Shown: positions 25,977 to 35,915 of the stretch, piece by piece | Position numbering within the stretch: position 1 is the first letter of the stretch | Layout: the number at the start of each line of letters is the position of its first letter | DNA from: Pseudomonas farris | GTDB taxonomy: Bacteria > Pseudomonadota > Gammaproteobacteria > Pseudomonadales > Pseudomonadaceae | Reading direction: 5' to 3' | NCBI RefSeq assembly: GCF_019145235.1 | Contig: NZ_JAHSTV010000002.1 | Coordinates: 434,001 to 498,000, forward strand | DNA length: 64,000 nucleotides | Notes under the pieces: model-generated | What the model was told of the DNA's origin: nothing | Database searches by the model: none | The model's input: the letters and a program-made list of their open reading frames with translations, nothing else | Made by a program: the position numbers and the translations under genes

Positions 25977-27095
25977 ATGAATGTCGACTCTCCCTTAAGC
26001 GCTTGGCAACACGCCATCGAACACAAGGGCTTCGTCCAGGACGAAGCTCAGGAGCACGCCGTGTGGGCGCTGCAAAAATGCCACGAAGCCTTGCATGAAG
26101 ACCGCATACCGGTCACCGGCGTGTACCTCTGGGGCCCGGTTGGGCGGGGCAAGACCTGGTTGATGGATCAGTTCTACCAAAACCTGCGCGTTCCCGCCCG
26201 GCGTCAGCACTTTCATCATTTCATGGGCTGGGTGCATCAGCGCTCCTTTCAATTGACTGGCACCGCCGACCCGTTGAAAGCCTTGGCCCGCGAACTGAGC
26301 CAGGAAGTGCGCGTGCTGTGTTTCGATGAACTGTTCGTCAACGACATCGGTGACGCGATCATTCTCGGGCGTTTGTTTCAGGTGATGTTCGAGCAGGGCG
26401 TGGTGGTGGTCTGCACCTCCAATCAGCCGCCGGATCAGCTGTACGCGGATGGCTTCAACCGTGACCGGTTCGTGCCGGCCATTATCGCAATCAAGCAACA
26501 CATGCAGGTGATTGCAGTGGATGGCGGGGAAGATCATCGCCTGCACCCTGGCGCCGGTCTGCAGCGTTATTGGGTGAACGTACCGGGTCAACCCGGCGCC
26601 TTGAGCGAAGTGTTTAAAGCCTTGACCGTCGGCCGGTCGCTGTCCAGCGATCCGGTCAAGATCGGCTACCGTTCGGTCAATGTGATGCAGGCCAGTCAAA
26701 CCGTGCTCTGGTGCCGTTACGCCGAGCTCTGCGAGCAGCCGTTTGCCGCCATGGACTTCATGGCCCTGTGCGACAAATTCAGCGCTATTCTGTTGAGCGA
26801 CGTGCCCAACCTCAGCGCGCAAAAACGCGAAGGGCGCATCGCCCGCGGCACTGAAGACGGTGTCGAGCGGGTAGTGGCGGGCGATCGCGAGTTGCCGCAG
26901 TTGTCGGTGCATGACGACGGCGTGCGCCGGTTCATCGCCCTGGTGGACGAATGCTACGACCGCAAAGTGCCGCTGTACCTCGAAGCGCAGGTGCCGATGG
27001 AAGCGTTGTACACCGAGGGCTATCTGGAGTTTCCGTTTCGTCGCACCCTTAGTCGTCTGCAGGAAATGCAGCTACAACGTTTCGCCGAGGCTTGA
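25977..27095 (+). CDS. zapE: ZapE/AFG1-family cell division ATPase
   Basis: A 372-residue AFG1-type P-loop ATPase: Walker A GPVGRGKTWLMDQFY near residue 55, Walker B VLCFDELFVNDIGDA, and sensor VVVCTSNQPPDQLY. ZapE associates with the Z ring in E. coli and reduces FtsZ stability; the mitochondrial relative AFG1/LACE1 assists protein quality control. Some pseudomonads carry two paralogues, so this may be either. The ATG at 25977 fits the family N-terminus, but no ribosome site is visible before it. The DinB gene follows 18 bases downstream, likely in the same transcript. Confidence 0.85.
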   Translation: MNVDSPLSAWQHAIEHKGFVQDEAQEHAVWALQKCHEALHEDRIPVTGVYLWGPVGRGKTWLMDQFYQNLRVPARRQHFHHFMGWVHQRSFQLTGTADPLKALARELSQEVRVLCFDELFVNDIGDAIILGRLFQVMFEQGVVVVCTSNQPPDQLYADGFNRDRFVPAIIAIKQHMQVIAVDGGEDHRLHPGAGLQRYWVNVPGQPGALSEVFKALTVGRSLSSDPVKIGYRSVNVMQASQTVLWCRYAELCEQPFAAMDFMALCDKFSAILLSDVPNLSAQKREGRIARGTEDGVERVVAGDRELPQLSVHDDGVRRFIALVDECYDRKVPLYLEAQVPMEALYTEGYLEFPFRRTLSRLQEMQLQRFAEA

Positions 27096-27113
27096 TATCC
27101 GGGAGGAGCGAAC

Positions 27114-27695
27114 ATGAATCAGCCCTTGTCCCACCATTTGCTGACCATGGCCTATCAGAACGCCTGGGCCAATCACCGACTGGCCAAGGCCTGGCTTCAG
27201 CTAAGCCCGGCCGAACTGGCGGCGCCGCGAGTCAGTTTCTTTCCCAGCCTCAGCGCGACCCTCAATCACATCCTGACCTGCGACTGGTTTTATGTGGATG
27301 CCCTGGAGCGGGAGTTGCGCGGTGACGAACCGCATCCCGATTGCTACGTGTTTTTCAACGAAGACGAGCCATTCACCCACGGCGTCGATCTCAAACGCGA
27401 GCAAGCCGTGGTGGACCGTCGACTGATCGCCTACTGCGAGCAACTGCGCGACGCAGACCTCGGACGGCTCGTGACCATCGCGCGCGACACCCCGCAACAT
27501 GACAGCCGTTTGCGCATGCTGTCCCATTTGTTCGAGCATCAGATTCATCATCGCGGGCAGGTCCACGCGATGCTCAGTGGCACCTCGGTCAAGCCGCCGC
27601 AACTGGACGAGTTTTTCTGTGCTGGTGAGTCGGCGTTGAGGGCTGAGGACTTTGCGGAGTTGGGATGGACCGAGTCATTGATCTGGGGTGTTTGA
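27114..27695 (+). CDS. DinB-family four-helix-bundle protein
   Basis: A 193-residue DinB/YfiT-type protein. The three metal-binding histidines of the fold appear in LNHILTCDWFYVDA and HLFEHQIHHRGQVHAML. DinB-like proteins bind a divalent metal and often act as thiol-dependent transferases; the substrate here is unknown. GGGAGGAGCG lies just before the ATG, and the gene is 18 bases behind zapE. Confidence 0.87.
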   Translation: MNQPLSHHLLTMAYQNAWANHRLAKAWLQLSPAELAAPRVSFFPSLSATLNHILTCDWFYVDALERELRGDEPHPDCYVFFNEDEPFTHGVDLKREQAVVDRRLIAYCEQLRDADLGRLVTIARDTPQHDSRLRMLSHLFEHQIHHRGQVHAMLSGTSVKPPQLDEFFCAGESALRAEDFAELGWTESLIWGV

Positions 27696-27811
27696 GGGAG
27701 AACGATCACAACAGGATCCGGTTGTCGGCACCCCGGCACTCGCGATAAGGTCACTGGACCTTTCAGTGCGCAAGAGGCGAACTGGGGCAACTTGTGTGAT
27801 TGAGGGTGGAA

Positions 27812-28303
27812 ATGGAATCCGCAGAAATTCTTGTGCTTCAGGCCAGCTACACCAACCCGGTGCATGCCGAGGCGATTTGTCTTGTATTGAACCACTACGC
27901 CGAAGACCCGATGGGCGGCGGTCACCCGTTACCTGCCGATAGGTTGCAACAACTGCCGGGGGAACTGGCCAAACGTCCCCATGCGTTCAGCGTACTGGCG
28001 TTTGTTGGCGGCGAGCCGGCAGGGCTGGTCAACTGCTTTGAAGGTTTTTCGACCTTCGCTTGCCGGCCGCTAGTCAACGTGCACGACGTGGCAGTGGTGT
28101 CGAAGTTTCGCGGGTTGGGGCTTAGTCAGAAGATGCTGCACAAAGTCGAAGACATCGCGCGCCAGCGCGGCTGCTGCAAAATCACCCTGGAAGTACTGGA
28201 AGGCAATGCGGTGGCTCAGGGGGCCTACGGCAAATTCGGTTTTTCGCCAGGCATGTTCGACCCGGCGCACGGGCGGATGCTGTTCTGGATCAAGGCACTT
28301 TAA
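27812..28303 (+). CDS. GNAT N-acetyltransferase
   Basis: A 163-residue GNAT-fold protein: VHDVAVVSKFRGLGLSQKML is the conserved strand-4 and acetyl-CoA loop, followed by CCKITLEVLEGNAVAQGAYG, the usual last part of the fold. The ATG at 27812 is preferred over upstream TTG/GTG codons, with GAGGGTGG ahead of it. Substrate unknown. Confidence 0.85.
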   Translation: MESAEILVLQASYTNPVHAEAICLVLNHYAEDPMGGGHPLPADRLQQLPGELAKRPHAFSVLAFVGGEPAGLVNCFEGFSTFACRPLVNVHDVAVVSKFRGLGLSQKMLHKVEDIARQRGCCKITLEVLEGNAVAQGAYGKFGFSPGMFDPAHGRMLFWIKAL

Positions 28304-28319
28304 TTCGCAATCCACAATC

Positions 28320-28494
28320 TTGTGGGAGCGGGCTTGGGTGGCGAGGGGGCTTGCCCCCGTTCGGCTGCGAAGCAGTCGTAAATCCTTTACATGCGGTTTA
28401 ACTTTGAAATGCCGGGGGGCGCTTCGCACCCCAACGGGGGCAAGCCCCCTCGCCACAGTACTCCTCGCCACACAAGCCCGCTCCGCAGGATCCG
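28320..28494. repeat. Nested REP: family B doublet inserted in a family A element
   Basis: Outer fragments of family A (TGTGGGAGCGGGCTTG at 28320-28335, then CAAGCCCGCTCC near 28473-28484) enclose a complete family B doublet (GGCGAGGGGGCTTGCCCCCG ... CGGGGGCAAGCCCCCTCGCC, about 28338-28455). The family A inner part is missing, which suggests replacement or insertion. Confidence 0.85.
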
Positions 28495-28502
28495 CGCCAA
28501 AA

Positions 28503-30248
28503 CTACTGCTGAACAACTGCCGGCGTGATAGGCGCTCCTTTGGGTTTCATCAAGCTGAAGTCGATCAACGGCCGCTGCTGACGCTCATAAGGGTTACCGA
28601 TCATCAATGGCCGAGGCTTGAAGCTGTCGCTGACCAGGCTTTTACTGCGGTCCAGCTCATCGAAACTCAGGCCTGCCAGGTCCGCCCAGGTGTGAATCAG
28701 CTGAGAACTGCTATACGGCCGGCTCAGATCGCCGGCAAAACTCCAGTCATGGGTTTCGCGCCATTTCGGCGAAGCCCAGGCCATGAACGGAATGGTGTAC
28801 ATCGGCGCTGTCGGTTTGCTCTCGTTGCGGCCCAGGGTTTTATGGCCAGCGGAGTCGAAGACGTCTTCGCCATGGTCGGAGAGGTACAGCAGGAAGCCGT
28901 TCGGATCAGACTTGGCGTAGTCCTTGATCAGGCTCGACACCACGAAGTCGTTGTACAGCACTGCGTTGTCGTAGCTGTTGTATGTCGGCACCTGATCGTC
29001 ACGCACGCCGTCCGGAACGCCTTTGCGGTCGGTGAATTTGTTGAACGTTTGTGGGTAACGGTACTGGTAGCTCATGTGCGTGCCGAGCAAATGCACAACG
29101 ATCAGCTTGCGCGGCGCCGCGTCAGCCAAAGCCTTGTTGAACGGCTCAATCACATCGCCATCGTACTGGGCGGCGTTCTGGTTGCGGTTGTTGTTCAGAT
29201 ACACCTGCTCGTCGGCCTGCTCGGAGAAGGTCGTGAGCATGGTGTTGCGCTTGGTCATGGTCTGCTGGTTGGTGATCCAGAAGGTCTTGTAACCCGCCTG
29301 TTTCATCATGCTGACCACTGACGGTGTCGACAGGTAGAGGTCGGGGTTTTCTTCGTCGGCGAATGTCAGTACCTGCTGCAACGCTTCGATGGTGTAGGGG
29401 CGCGGGGTAATGACGTTATCGAAAACCGCCAGTTGGTCCTTGAGCTTGTCCAGTTCCGGGGTGGTTTCCCGAGGGTAGCCGTACAGGCTCATGCGCTGAC
29501 GGTTGGTGGACTCGCCGATCACCAGCACCAAAGTCGCTGGCTGATTGGCCATCGAATCGGAGAGGTTCTTGAGCGGTGCAATCTTGCTGGCGCTGTGAAG
29601 CATGTCTTGCATGCCGGCCAGGGTATCGAGGTAACGGTGATAGGCCACGGCCATCTGCCACGGCACCGCGGGCTCGATGCGGGTTTCGAATTTCTCGAAG
29701 CCGCCCGCCAGGCTGCCGGTGCGCACGGTCTGCTTGATCATCGGGTAACCGATCACCGCCACCAGAATGGCTGTCGCTGCTATCAGTGCCTGACCGCGTG
29801 GCAGGTACACCGGACGCAAGCGGGTCCAAAGGAAATACGCGAACACGGTATGGGCGAGGAACGCCGCCACCATCCACCAGGCAAAATACTGGGTCATGTA
29901 CTCGCCGGCTTCAGACACGTTCGATTCGAACATGATGAAGATGACGCTCTGGGAAAATTCCTGCTGATAGATGAAGAAATAACCGAGGCTGGCCATCGAG
30001 CAGGCCCACAGCACCACGCCGATCAGCGCGGCCATCACACGTGTTTGCTTGGGAAACAGCAGCATCGGCGCGAGCCAGATGGCGCTCATCACAAAGGCCT
30101 GACGGAACCCGGTAAAACCGGAAGTGCCTGTCAGTTGAATCAGCAGTTGGGTGATGCCGGAAAAATACCAGAAGAACAGAAATAACCAGAGAAATCCTGC
30201 CCAATCAAAACCTTTCGCAGACGTTTTGCTGCGTTTAAACAAAGCCAT
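28503..30248 (-). CDS. cptA: CptA-type phosphoethanolamine transferase
   Basis: A 581-residue inner-membrane sulfatase-fold enzyme. The first about 190 residues hold five membrane helices; a periplasmic catalytic domain follows with VLVIGESTNRQRMSLYGYP (nucleophile Thr in GEST), LLGTHMSYQYRYP and LYLSDHGEDVFD for the metal site. CptA/YijP-type enzymes transfer phosphoethanolamine from phosphatidylethanolamine to the LPS core. GGAG lies near 9 bases before the ATG. It is a single gene, with REPs behind its end. Confidence 0.88.
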   Translation of the reverse strand: MALFKRSKTSAKGFDWAGFLWLFLFFWYFSGITQLLIQLTGTSGFTGFRQAFVMSAIWLAPMLLFPKQTRVMAALIGVVLWACSMASLGYFFIYQQEFSQSVIFIMFESNVSEAGEYMTQYFAWWMVAAFLAHTVFAYFLWTRLRPVYLPRGQALIAATAILVAVIGYPMIKQTVRTGSLAGGFEKFETRIEPAVPWQMAVAYHRYLDTLAGMQDMLHSASKIAPLKNLSDSMANQPATLVLVIGESTNRQRMSLYGYPRETTPELDKLKDQLAVFDNVITPRPYTIEALQQVLTFADEENPDLYLSTPSVVSMMKQAGYKTFWITNQQTMTKRNTMLTTFSEQADEQVYLNNNRNQNAAQYDGDVIEPFNKALADAAPRKLIVVHLLGTHMSYQYRYPQTFNKFTDRKGVPDGVRDDQVPTYNSYDNAVLYNDFVVSSLIKDYAKSDPNGFLLYLSDHGEDVFDSAGHKTLGRNESKPTAPMYTIPFMAWASPKWRETHDWSFAGDLSRPYSSSQLIHTWADLAGLSFDELDRSKSLVSDSFKPRPLMIGNPYERQQRPLIDFSLMKPKGAPITPAVVQQ

Positions 30249-30444
30249 TCAGAACTCCAGCCTGATAATTACTTCGGCCGTCGGCACTTTCCTTGTCGCA
30301 GACGAACAAGCGCCGCGCGGATACCGAGCGGCCACAATGAGCCGGAGTATCGACAAGAAGGTGTGAAAACTTTGTGAGTTGCCGGAGCAGGCAGGGTGCA
30401 GCGAGTCGGAAACAGCGGTGGCTGCTTCCGAGTCAAACGAGGGG

Positions 30445-30627
30445 TCAGGCGTGGGGAACACGTTGGGTAACAGGCCAGGGCTGAACCTGATTGCCTTGGG
30501 TCAGCAGGCGCAATTGCGCGACTTCCTGCTTCAACTGGTCACGCTCGTCTTTCAACTGGCGCAGTTCATCGCGACGGATTGTGACGTAAAGGGTTTGTGC
30601 TGGCAGTGCTGTGTGTATGGTGCCCAT
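30445..30627 (-). CDS. Small coiled-coil hypothetical protein (60 aa)
   Basis: A 60-residue protein with a leucine-heptad stretch (RQLKDERDQLKQEVAQLRLL) that should form a coiled coil, and no membrane helix. GAGGTGAGC precedes the ATG at a proper distance, which supports expression. No function is recognised. Confidence 0.65.
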   Translation of the reverse strand: MGTIHTALPAQTLYVTIRRDELRQLKDERDQLKQEVAQLRLLTQGNQVQPWPVTQRVPHA

Positions 30628-30900
30628 TGCTCACCTCGCAAATGGCTGTCTCAACTGTAAGTACGCTCCCTGAAATCAGGTGCTTACTTACTATCGGCGC
30701 CAATATTGATTTCTTTTGCCCTCGAAGGGAACTTTTTTATTTTTCATGGTCGTTGTGTCTTCGGGACGATTCCCGACGTTATCAGTCTGGATCGGGCACA
30801 ATGCCCGGAAACTATGTGCCAGCGCTCTGGACTAACCCTCATTAGTCGCGTTGGGCTATAACCTTTGACACACTTTATTTGTAGTAGGGAGCATCAGTAC

Positions 30901-31881
30901 ATGCAACTCGGGATTATTGGACTGGGCCGCATGGGCGGCAATATTGCGCGGCGCCTGATGCTCAACGGACATACCACCGTTGTTTACGACCGCAATACCG
31001 CCTTTGTCGACACCCTGGCTGAAGAAGGCGCCACTGGTGTTGCCGACTTGCCAGCCCTGGTCGCTGGCCTGGCCAAACCACGCGCGGTGTGGGTCATGCT
31101 GCCCGCCGGCGCACCGACCGAAGACACCATCGACACCCTGAGCAACTTGCTTGACGCTGGCGATACCATCATCGACGGCGGCAACACCTTCTATAAAGAC
31201 GACATCCGCCGGGCCAAAACCTTGTCGGAAAAAGGCCTGCACTACATCGACGTTGGAACCTCCGGCGGCGTCTGGGGCCTGGAACGTGGCTACTGCATGA
31301 TGATCGGCGGCGATACCGAGACCGTTAAGCGTCTCGACCCGCTGTTCGAAAGCCTGGCCCCGGGCATGGGCGACATCCCACGCACCAAGGATCGCAAGTC
31401 CGATGACGATCGCGCCGAGCGCGGTTACATCCACGCAGGCCCCGCTGGTGCCGGGCATTTCGTGAAGATGATTCACAACGGCATCGAATACGGAATGATG
31501 CAGGCCTTCGCCGAAGGCTTCGACATTCTCAAGACCAAGGCCAGCACCAATCTGCCGGAAGATCAGCGCTTCGACCTGAACGTCGCCGACATCGCCGAAG
31601 TCTGGCGTCGTGGCAGCGTGGTGTCGTCCTGGCTGCTCGACCTGACCGCCGACGCCCTGGCCAGCGATCCGAAACTCGAGGGTTACTCAGGCTCGGTGGC
31701 TGACAGCGGTGAAGGTCGCTGGACCATCGAAGCGGCCATGGAGCAATCGGTACCGGTACCGGTGCTGTCGAACTCGCTGTTCTCCCGCTACCGTTCACGC
31801 GGGCAAGGCACCTTTGGCGATAAAATTCTCTCGGCCCAGCGCTTCGGCTTCGGCGGCCATGTGGAGACTTCGAAAAAATGA
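30901..31881 (+). CDS. gnd: 6-phosphogluconate dehydrogenase (short, GntZ-type)
   Basis: A 326-residue enzyme of the short 6-phosphogluconate dehydrogenase class (about 300-330 residues; GntZ/YqeC type) instead of the 470-residue type. It oxidatively decarboxylates 6-phosphogluconate to ribulose 5-phosphate. Motifs: dinucleotide loop [40 protein letters not shown] and the catalytic [20 protein letters not shown]. The ATG at 30901 has AGGGAGC upstream. The stop overlaps the zwf start by 4 bases (ATGA), so the two are coupled. In P. putida a gnd gene neighbours zwfB in the same way. Confidence 0.92.
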   Translation: MQLGIIGLGRMGGNIARRLMLNGHTTVVYDRNTAFVDTLAEEGATGVADLPALVAGLAKPRAVWVMLPAGAPTEDTIDTLSNLLDAGDTIIDGGNTFYKDDIRRAKTLSEKGLHYIDVGTSGGVWGLERGYCMMIGGDTETVKRLDPLFESLAPGMGDIPRTKDRKSDDDRAERGYIHAGPAGAGHFVKMIHNGIEYGMMQAFAEGFDILKTKASTNLPEDQRFDLNVADIAEVWRRGSVVSSWLLDLTADALASDPKLEGYSGSVADSGEGRWTIEAAMEQSVPVPVLSNSLFSRYRSRGQGTFGDKILSAQRFGFGGHVETSKK

Positions 31882-33404
31882 CTCATGTGATCCGCAGGAA
31901 ATCCAAGGCAGAACCCGCACCGCCTACCACGCTGTTTCTGTTCGGTGCCCATGGTGATCTGGTCAAGCGCCTGCTGATGCCGGCGCTGTACAACCTGAGT
32001 CGCGACGGTTTGCTGGGGAATGGACTGCGGATCATCGGCGTTGATCACAACGCCATCAGCGACGAAGCCTTTGCCAAAAAACTCGAAGACTTCATTCGGG
32101 CGGAAGTGGCGGCCAAGGTCGGCAAGGGCGATCACGCCCTTGACCCGGCATTGTGGGCCAAACTGGCCAAGCACATCAGCTACGTCCAGGGCGACTTCCT
32201 TGACGAACGCACCTACGAAGCACTGGCGGCGAAGATCATCGCCAGCGGTACCGGCAATGCGATTTTCTACCTCGCCACCGCGCCGCGCTTTTTCAGCGAA
32301 GTGGTGCGGCGTCTCGGCGCTGCCGGATTGCTGCAGGAAACCCCTGAAGCGTTCAGAAGGGTGGTGATCGAAAAACCTTTCGGCTCCGACTTGCACACCG
32401 CCGAAGCCTTGAATGCGTGCTTGCTCAAAGTGATGACGGAAAAGCAGATCTACCGGATCGATCACTATCTGGGCAAGGAAACCGTGCAAAACATTCTGGT
32501 CAGCCGGTTTTCCAACAGCCTGTTCGAAGCCTTCTGGAACAACCATTACATCGACCACGTGCAAATCACCGCCGCCGAAACCGTCGGCGTGGAAACCCGT
32601 GGCAGTTTTTATGAGGTCACCGGCGCCCTGCGGGACATGGTGCCCAATCACCTGTTCCAATTATTGGCGATGGTGGCCATGGAACCACCGGCCGCTTTTG
32701 GCGCCGATGCAGTACGCGGCGAAAAAGCCAAAGTCGTCGGCGCGATCCGCCCCTGGACGACCGAGGAAGCGCGAGCCAACTCGGTGCGCGGCCAATACAC
32801 CGCCGGCGAGATTGGTGGCGAGCCGCTGCCCGGTTATCGCCAGGAAGCCAACGTGGCGCCCGACAGCACGACCGAAACCTATGTCGCGCTCAAAGTCATG
32901 ATCGACAACTGGCGCTGGGTCGGCGTACCGTTCTACCTGCGCACCGGCAAGCGCATGAGCGCGCGCGATACCGAGATTGTCATTTGCTTCAAACCGGCTC
33001 CGTACGCGCAGTTCCGCGACACCGAGGTCGATGAGTTGCAGCCGACCTACCTGCGAATCCAGATTCAACCCAACGAAGGCATGTGGTTCGACCTGCTGGC
33101 CAAGCGGCCGGGACCGGCGTTGAACATGGCCAATATCGAGTTGGGTTTTGCCTACAAGGACTTCTTTGAAATGCAGCCATCGACCGGCTATGAAACCTTG
33201 ATCTACGACTGCCTGACCGGCGATCAGACGCTGTTCCAGCGTGCCGACAACATCGAGAACGGCTGGCGCGCCGTGCAGCCATTCCTCGACGCTTGGGAGC
33301 AGGATGCAACAGTGCAGAGCTATGTGGCTGGCGAAGATGGGCCACAGACCGCTGACGAGCTGCTGACCCGCGACGGCCGCGTTTGGCACAGCGTCGGTGA
33401 GTGA
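31878..33404 (+). CDS. zwf: Glucose-6-phosphate 1-dehydrogenase (second isozyme type)
   Basis: A 508-residue glucose-6-phosphate dehydrogenase. Nucleotide-binding [14 protein letters not shown] is near residue 20 and the active-site [14 protein letters not shown] is in the middle. It makes 6-phosphogluconolactone and NAD(P)H at the entry of the pentose phosphate and Entner-Doudoroff routes. Coupled by ATGA overlap to gnd and overlapping the HAD gene by 8 bases. Since pgl, eda and hexR are not adjacent, this is likely the zwfB isozyme and not the main zwf; that is inferred from synteny. Confidence 0.93.
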   Translation: MTHVIRRKSKAEPAPPTTLFLFGAHGDLVKRLLMPALYNLSRDGLLGNGLRIIGVDHNAISDEAFAKKLEDFIRAEVAAKVGKGDHALDPALWAKLAKHISYVQGDFLDERTYEALAAKIIASGTGNAIFYLATAPRFFSEVVRRLGAAGLLQETPEAFRRVVIEKPFGSDLHTAEALNACLLKVMTEKQIYRIDHYLGKETVQNILVSRFSNSLFEAFWNNHYIDHVQITAAETVGVETRGSFYEVTGALRDMVPNHLFQLLAMVAMEPPAAFGADAVRGEKAKVVGAIRPWTTEEARANSVRGQYTAGEIGGEPLPGYRQEANVAPDSTTETYVALKVMIDNWRWVGVPFYLRTGKRMSARDTEIVICFKPAPYAQFRDTEVDELQPTYLRIQIQPNEGMWFDLLAKRPGPALNMANIELGFAYKDFFEMQPSTGYETLIYDCLTGDQTLFQRADNIENGWRAVQPFLDAWEQDATVQSYVAGEDGPQTADELLTRDGRVWHSVGE

Positions 33405-34218
33405 CGTAACGCAACAACCCATCCGTTTTCTGCTCAGTGACATGGACGGCACTTTACTGCTCCCTGATCACAGCCTCAGTCAGCGCACGATCGAAGCAGT
33501 CCGCGCGTTGCGCGAGGCCGGCGTGCTGTTCAGCCTGGCCACCGGGCGTCCGCCCAAAGCCATGTTGCAGCAGATCGAAGCCCTGGGTGTCGATCTGCCG
33601 ACGGCGGCCTTCAATGGCGGCACAATCGTCAACCCGGACGGCAGTTTGCTGGTTGCGCATTATTTGCCGGCGACGTCAGCGTTGACGGCGCTGACGCTGT
33701 TTGCCGATCAGCCGGACATTGAGGTTTGGGTGTTCAGTGGCGGCGACTGGCTGTTGAAGGATCCGTACGGCCCGATGGTTCCTCGAGAACAGCATGGCCT
33801 CGGCTATCCGCCGGTGGTGGTCGAGAGTTTTGAGCCTTACATGGCGCGTATCGACAAAATTGTCGCCGCCAGCAATAACGCCGAACTGTTGATCGAACTG
33901 GAAGCGCAGTTGCTGCCCAAGGTCGAAGGGCAGGCGCAGGTCTCGCGCTCACAACCGATCTATCTGGACGTGACGGCGATGCTGGCTAACAAGGGCGAGG
34001 CATTGGCGACACTGGCCGAGTTTCTCGGGGTGCCGTTGGAACAGACCGCCGCCCTCGGTGATGGCGGCAACGACCCGGCGATGTTTCACCGGGCCGGATT
34101 GTCGATCGCCATGGGTCAGGCGGAAGAGGCGGTGAAGCGTCAGGCCGACGTGGTGACCGGGGCCAATACCGAAGACGGTGCGGCCCAGGCGATCGAGAAG
34201 TACATCCTTCCTCGATAA
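33397..34218 (+). CDS. HAD-superfamily Cof-type sugar phosphatase
   Basis: A 273-residue HAD hydrolase of the Cof/type IIB group: DMDGTLLLPDHSLS is motif I, ATGRPPKAML motif II, and GDGGNDPAMFHRAG motif IV. Enzymes of this group dephosphorylate sugar phosphates or related metabolites. It starts with GTG inside the zwf end (8-base overlap), so it is co-expressed with gnd and zwf and may act on a phosphorylated sugar in that route; the substrate is unknown. Confidence 0.87.
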   Translation: MSDVTQQPIRFLLSDMDGTLLLPDHSLSQRTIEAVRALREAGVLFSLATGRPPKAMLQQIEALGVDLPTAAFNGGTIVNPDGSLLVAHYLPATSALTALTLFADQPDIEVWVFSGGDWLLKDPYGPMVPREQHGLGYPPVVVESFEPYMARIDKIVAASNNAELLIELEAQLLPKVEGQAQVSRSQPIYLDVTAMLANKGEALATLAEFLGVPLEQTAALGDGGNDPAMFHRAGLSIAMGQAEEAVKRQADVVTGANTEDGAAQAIEKYILPR

Positions 34219-34232
34219 CGACACAAAACCAA

Positions 34233-34323
34233 TGTGGGAGCGGGCTTGCTCGCGAAGAGGCCGTCACATTCAACATCGTTGTTGAATGACACTTCCCCTT
34301 CGCGAGCAAGCCCGCTCCCACAT
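34233..34323. repeat. REP doublet (family A)
   Basis: Inverted REP pair between the HAD gene and the end of nhaB; spacer with TTCAACATCGTTGTTGAA. Confidence 0.95.
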
Positions 34324-34334
34324 TTTGTTCAGCG

Positions 34335-35837
34335 TTACAGCCAGTAACTCACCGCATACCAGCCCAGCACGCCCATCACCACGGTGTAAGGCACCGCCAT
34401 CCACACCATCCTCCCGTACGACAGACGAATCAGCGGGGCAATCGCCGAGGTCAGCAGGAACAGGAACGCCGCCTGACCATTGGGCGTTGCCACGCTCGGC
34501 AGGTTGGTGCCGGTATTGATCGCAATGGCCAGGGTTTCAAAGTGCTCGCGGCTCATGTGGCCGGAGATGAACGCCTGTTTCACTTCGGTGATGTAAATGG
34601 TCGCAACGAATACGTTGTCGCTGATGGCCGACAACAAGCCATTGGCAATAAACAGCATGCCCGGTTGTTGATCTGCCGGTAGTGCCAGCACCCACTGGAT
34701 CAGCGGCGTGAACAGTTGCTGATCATGAATCACCGCCACCACTGCGAAAAACACCACCAGCAGCGCGGTGAACGGCATCGCATCCCTGAACGCGTTGCCA
34801 ATACGGTGCTCATCGGTAATGCCGGTGAACGCAGTGATCAGCACGATCACCATCAAACCGATCAGGCCGACTTCAGCAATGTGAAACGCCAGCCCGGCAA
34901 TCAGAATCAGTGCCGCCACTCCTTGAACCAGCAACGCAGCGCGCTGACGTGCAGTGCGTTCGGCGTTGTCTTCGGCGGCGTAGTTGGCCAGCACCGCACG
35001 CACGTTGTCCGGCAGCAGCGTGCCATAGCCGAACCAGCGCAGTTTCTCCAGCAGCACGCAAGTCACCAGGCCGGCTGCCAGCACTGGCAACGACACCGGG
35101 GCGATCTTCAGAAAGAACTCGGCGAAGTGCCACCCCATCTCATGGCCGATCAGCAGGTTCTGCGGCTCGCCAACCAGCGTGCACACGCCACCCAACGCGG
35201 TGCCGACAGCACCGTGCATCAGCAGGCTGCGCAGGAAGGCGCGGAACTGTTCGAGGTCGGCATGATGAAGGCTGGGTAAATGCCGGTCGTCGCTGAACTC
35301 GGCATCCTCGCGCGGATCGTGGCCTGAGGCGACGCGGTGATACACCGAATAAAACCCCACGGAGGCACTGATGATTACTGCCGTCACGGTCAGCGCATCG
35401 AGAAACGCTGACAGAAACGCGGACAGGAAACAGAACATCAATGCCAGCAGGGCCTTGGAGCGAACCCCCAACAGCAGGCGCGAAAACAGAAACAGCAGCA
35501 GGTCTTTCATGAAGTAGATGCCTGCCACCATGAACATCAGCAGCAGGATCACCGGAAAGTTGTGCACCAGCTCATCATAGAGTGCCTGGGGCGTGGTCAT
35601 TTTCAGCAGCAGCGCTTCGACCAGTAGCAAGCCACCGGGCATCAGCGGGTAACACTTGAGCGCCATGGCCAGGGTGAAGATGAACTCCAGCACCAACAGC
35701 CAGCCGGCCGCCACCGGACCGACCGTCCACAACACCAGGGCGTTGAGAATCAGAAAGCCGACAATGCTCGCCTTGTACCAACGAGGTGAGTGCCCGAGAA
35801 AGTTGTGCGCGAAGGCCTGGGCCATTGAACCGGACAT
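34335..35837 (-). CDS. nhaB: Na+/H+ antiporter NhaB
   Basis: A 500-residue inner-membrane protein with about 12 helices that matches NhaB throughout (E. coli NhaB has 513). Segments such as [19 protein letters not shown] and [17 protein letters not shown] are characteristic. NhaB exchanges internal sodium for external protons. The ATG at 35837 has AAGGAG 8 bases upstream. Single gene; its 3' end adjoins a REP doublet. Confidence 0.92.
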   Translation of the reverse strand: MSGSMAQAFAHNFLGHSPRWYKASIVGFLILNALVLWTVGPVAAGWLLVLEFIFTLAMALKCYPLMPGGLLLVEALLLKMTTPQALYDELVHNFPVILLLMFMVAGIYFMKDLLLFLFSRLLLGVRSKALLALMFCFLSAFLSAFLDALTVTAVIISASVGFYSVYHRVASGHDPREDAEFSDDRHLPSLHHADLEQFRAFLRSLLMHGAVGTALGGVCTLVGEPQNLLIGHEMGWHFAEFFLKIAPVSLPVLAAGLVTCVLLEKLRWFGYGTLLPDNVRAVLANYAAEDNAERTARQRAALLVQGVAALILIAGLAFHIAEVGLIGLMVIVLITAFTGITDEHRIGNAFRDAMPFTALLVVFFAVVAVIHDQQLFTPLIQWVLALPADQQPGMLFIANGLLSAISDNVFVATIYITEVKQAFISGHMSREHFETLAIAINTGTNLPSVATPNGQAAFLFLLTSAIAPLIRLSYGRMVWMAVPYTVVMGVLGWYAVSYWL

Positions 35838-35915
35838 CGGCTACTCCTTGTATTAAGAAGCGCGCAACTTGCCGTAAGAAGAACAGAAGATCAAGTGCAG
35901 GCAAATGGCGTTGGC

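Noticed and set aside
30396..30430. Hairpin CGGAAACAGC / GCTGCTTCCG downstream of the 60-aa gene
   Set aside because: The stem is about 10 bp with a wobble pair and there is no T-run on either strand, so it is not called a terminator.
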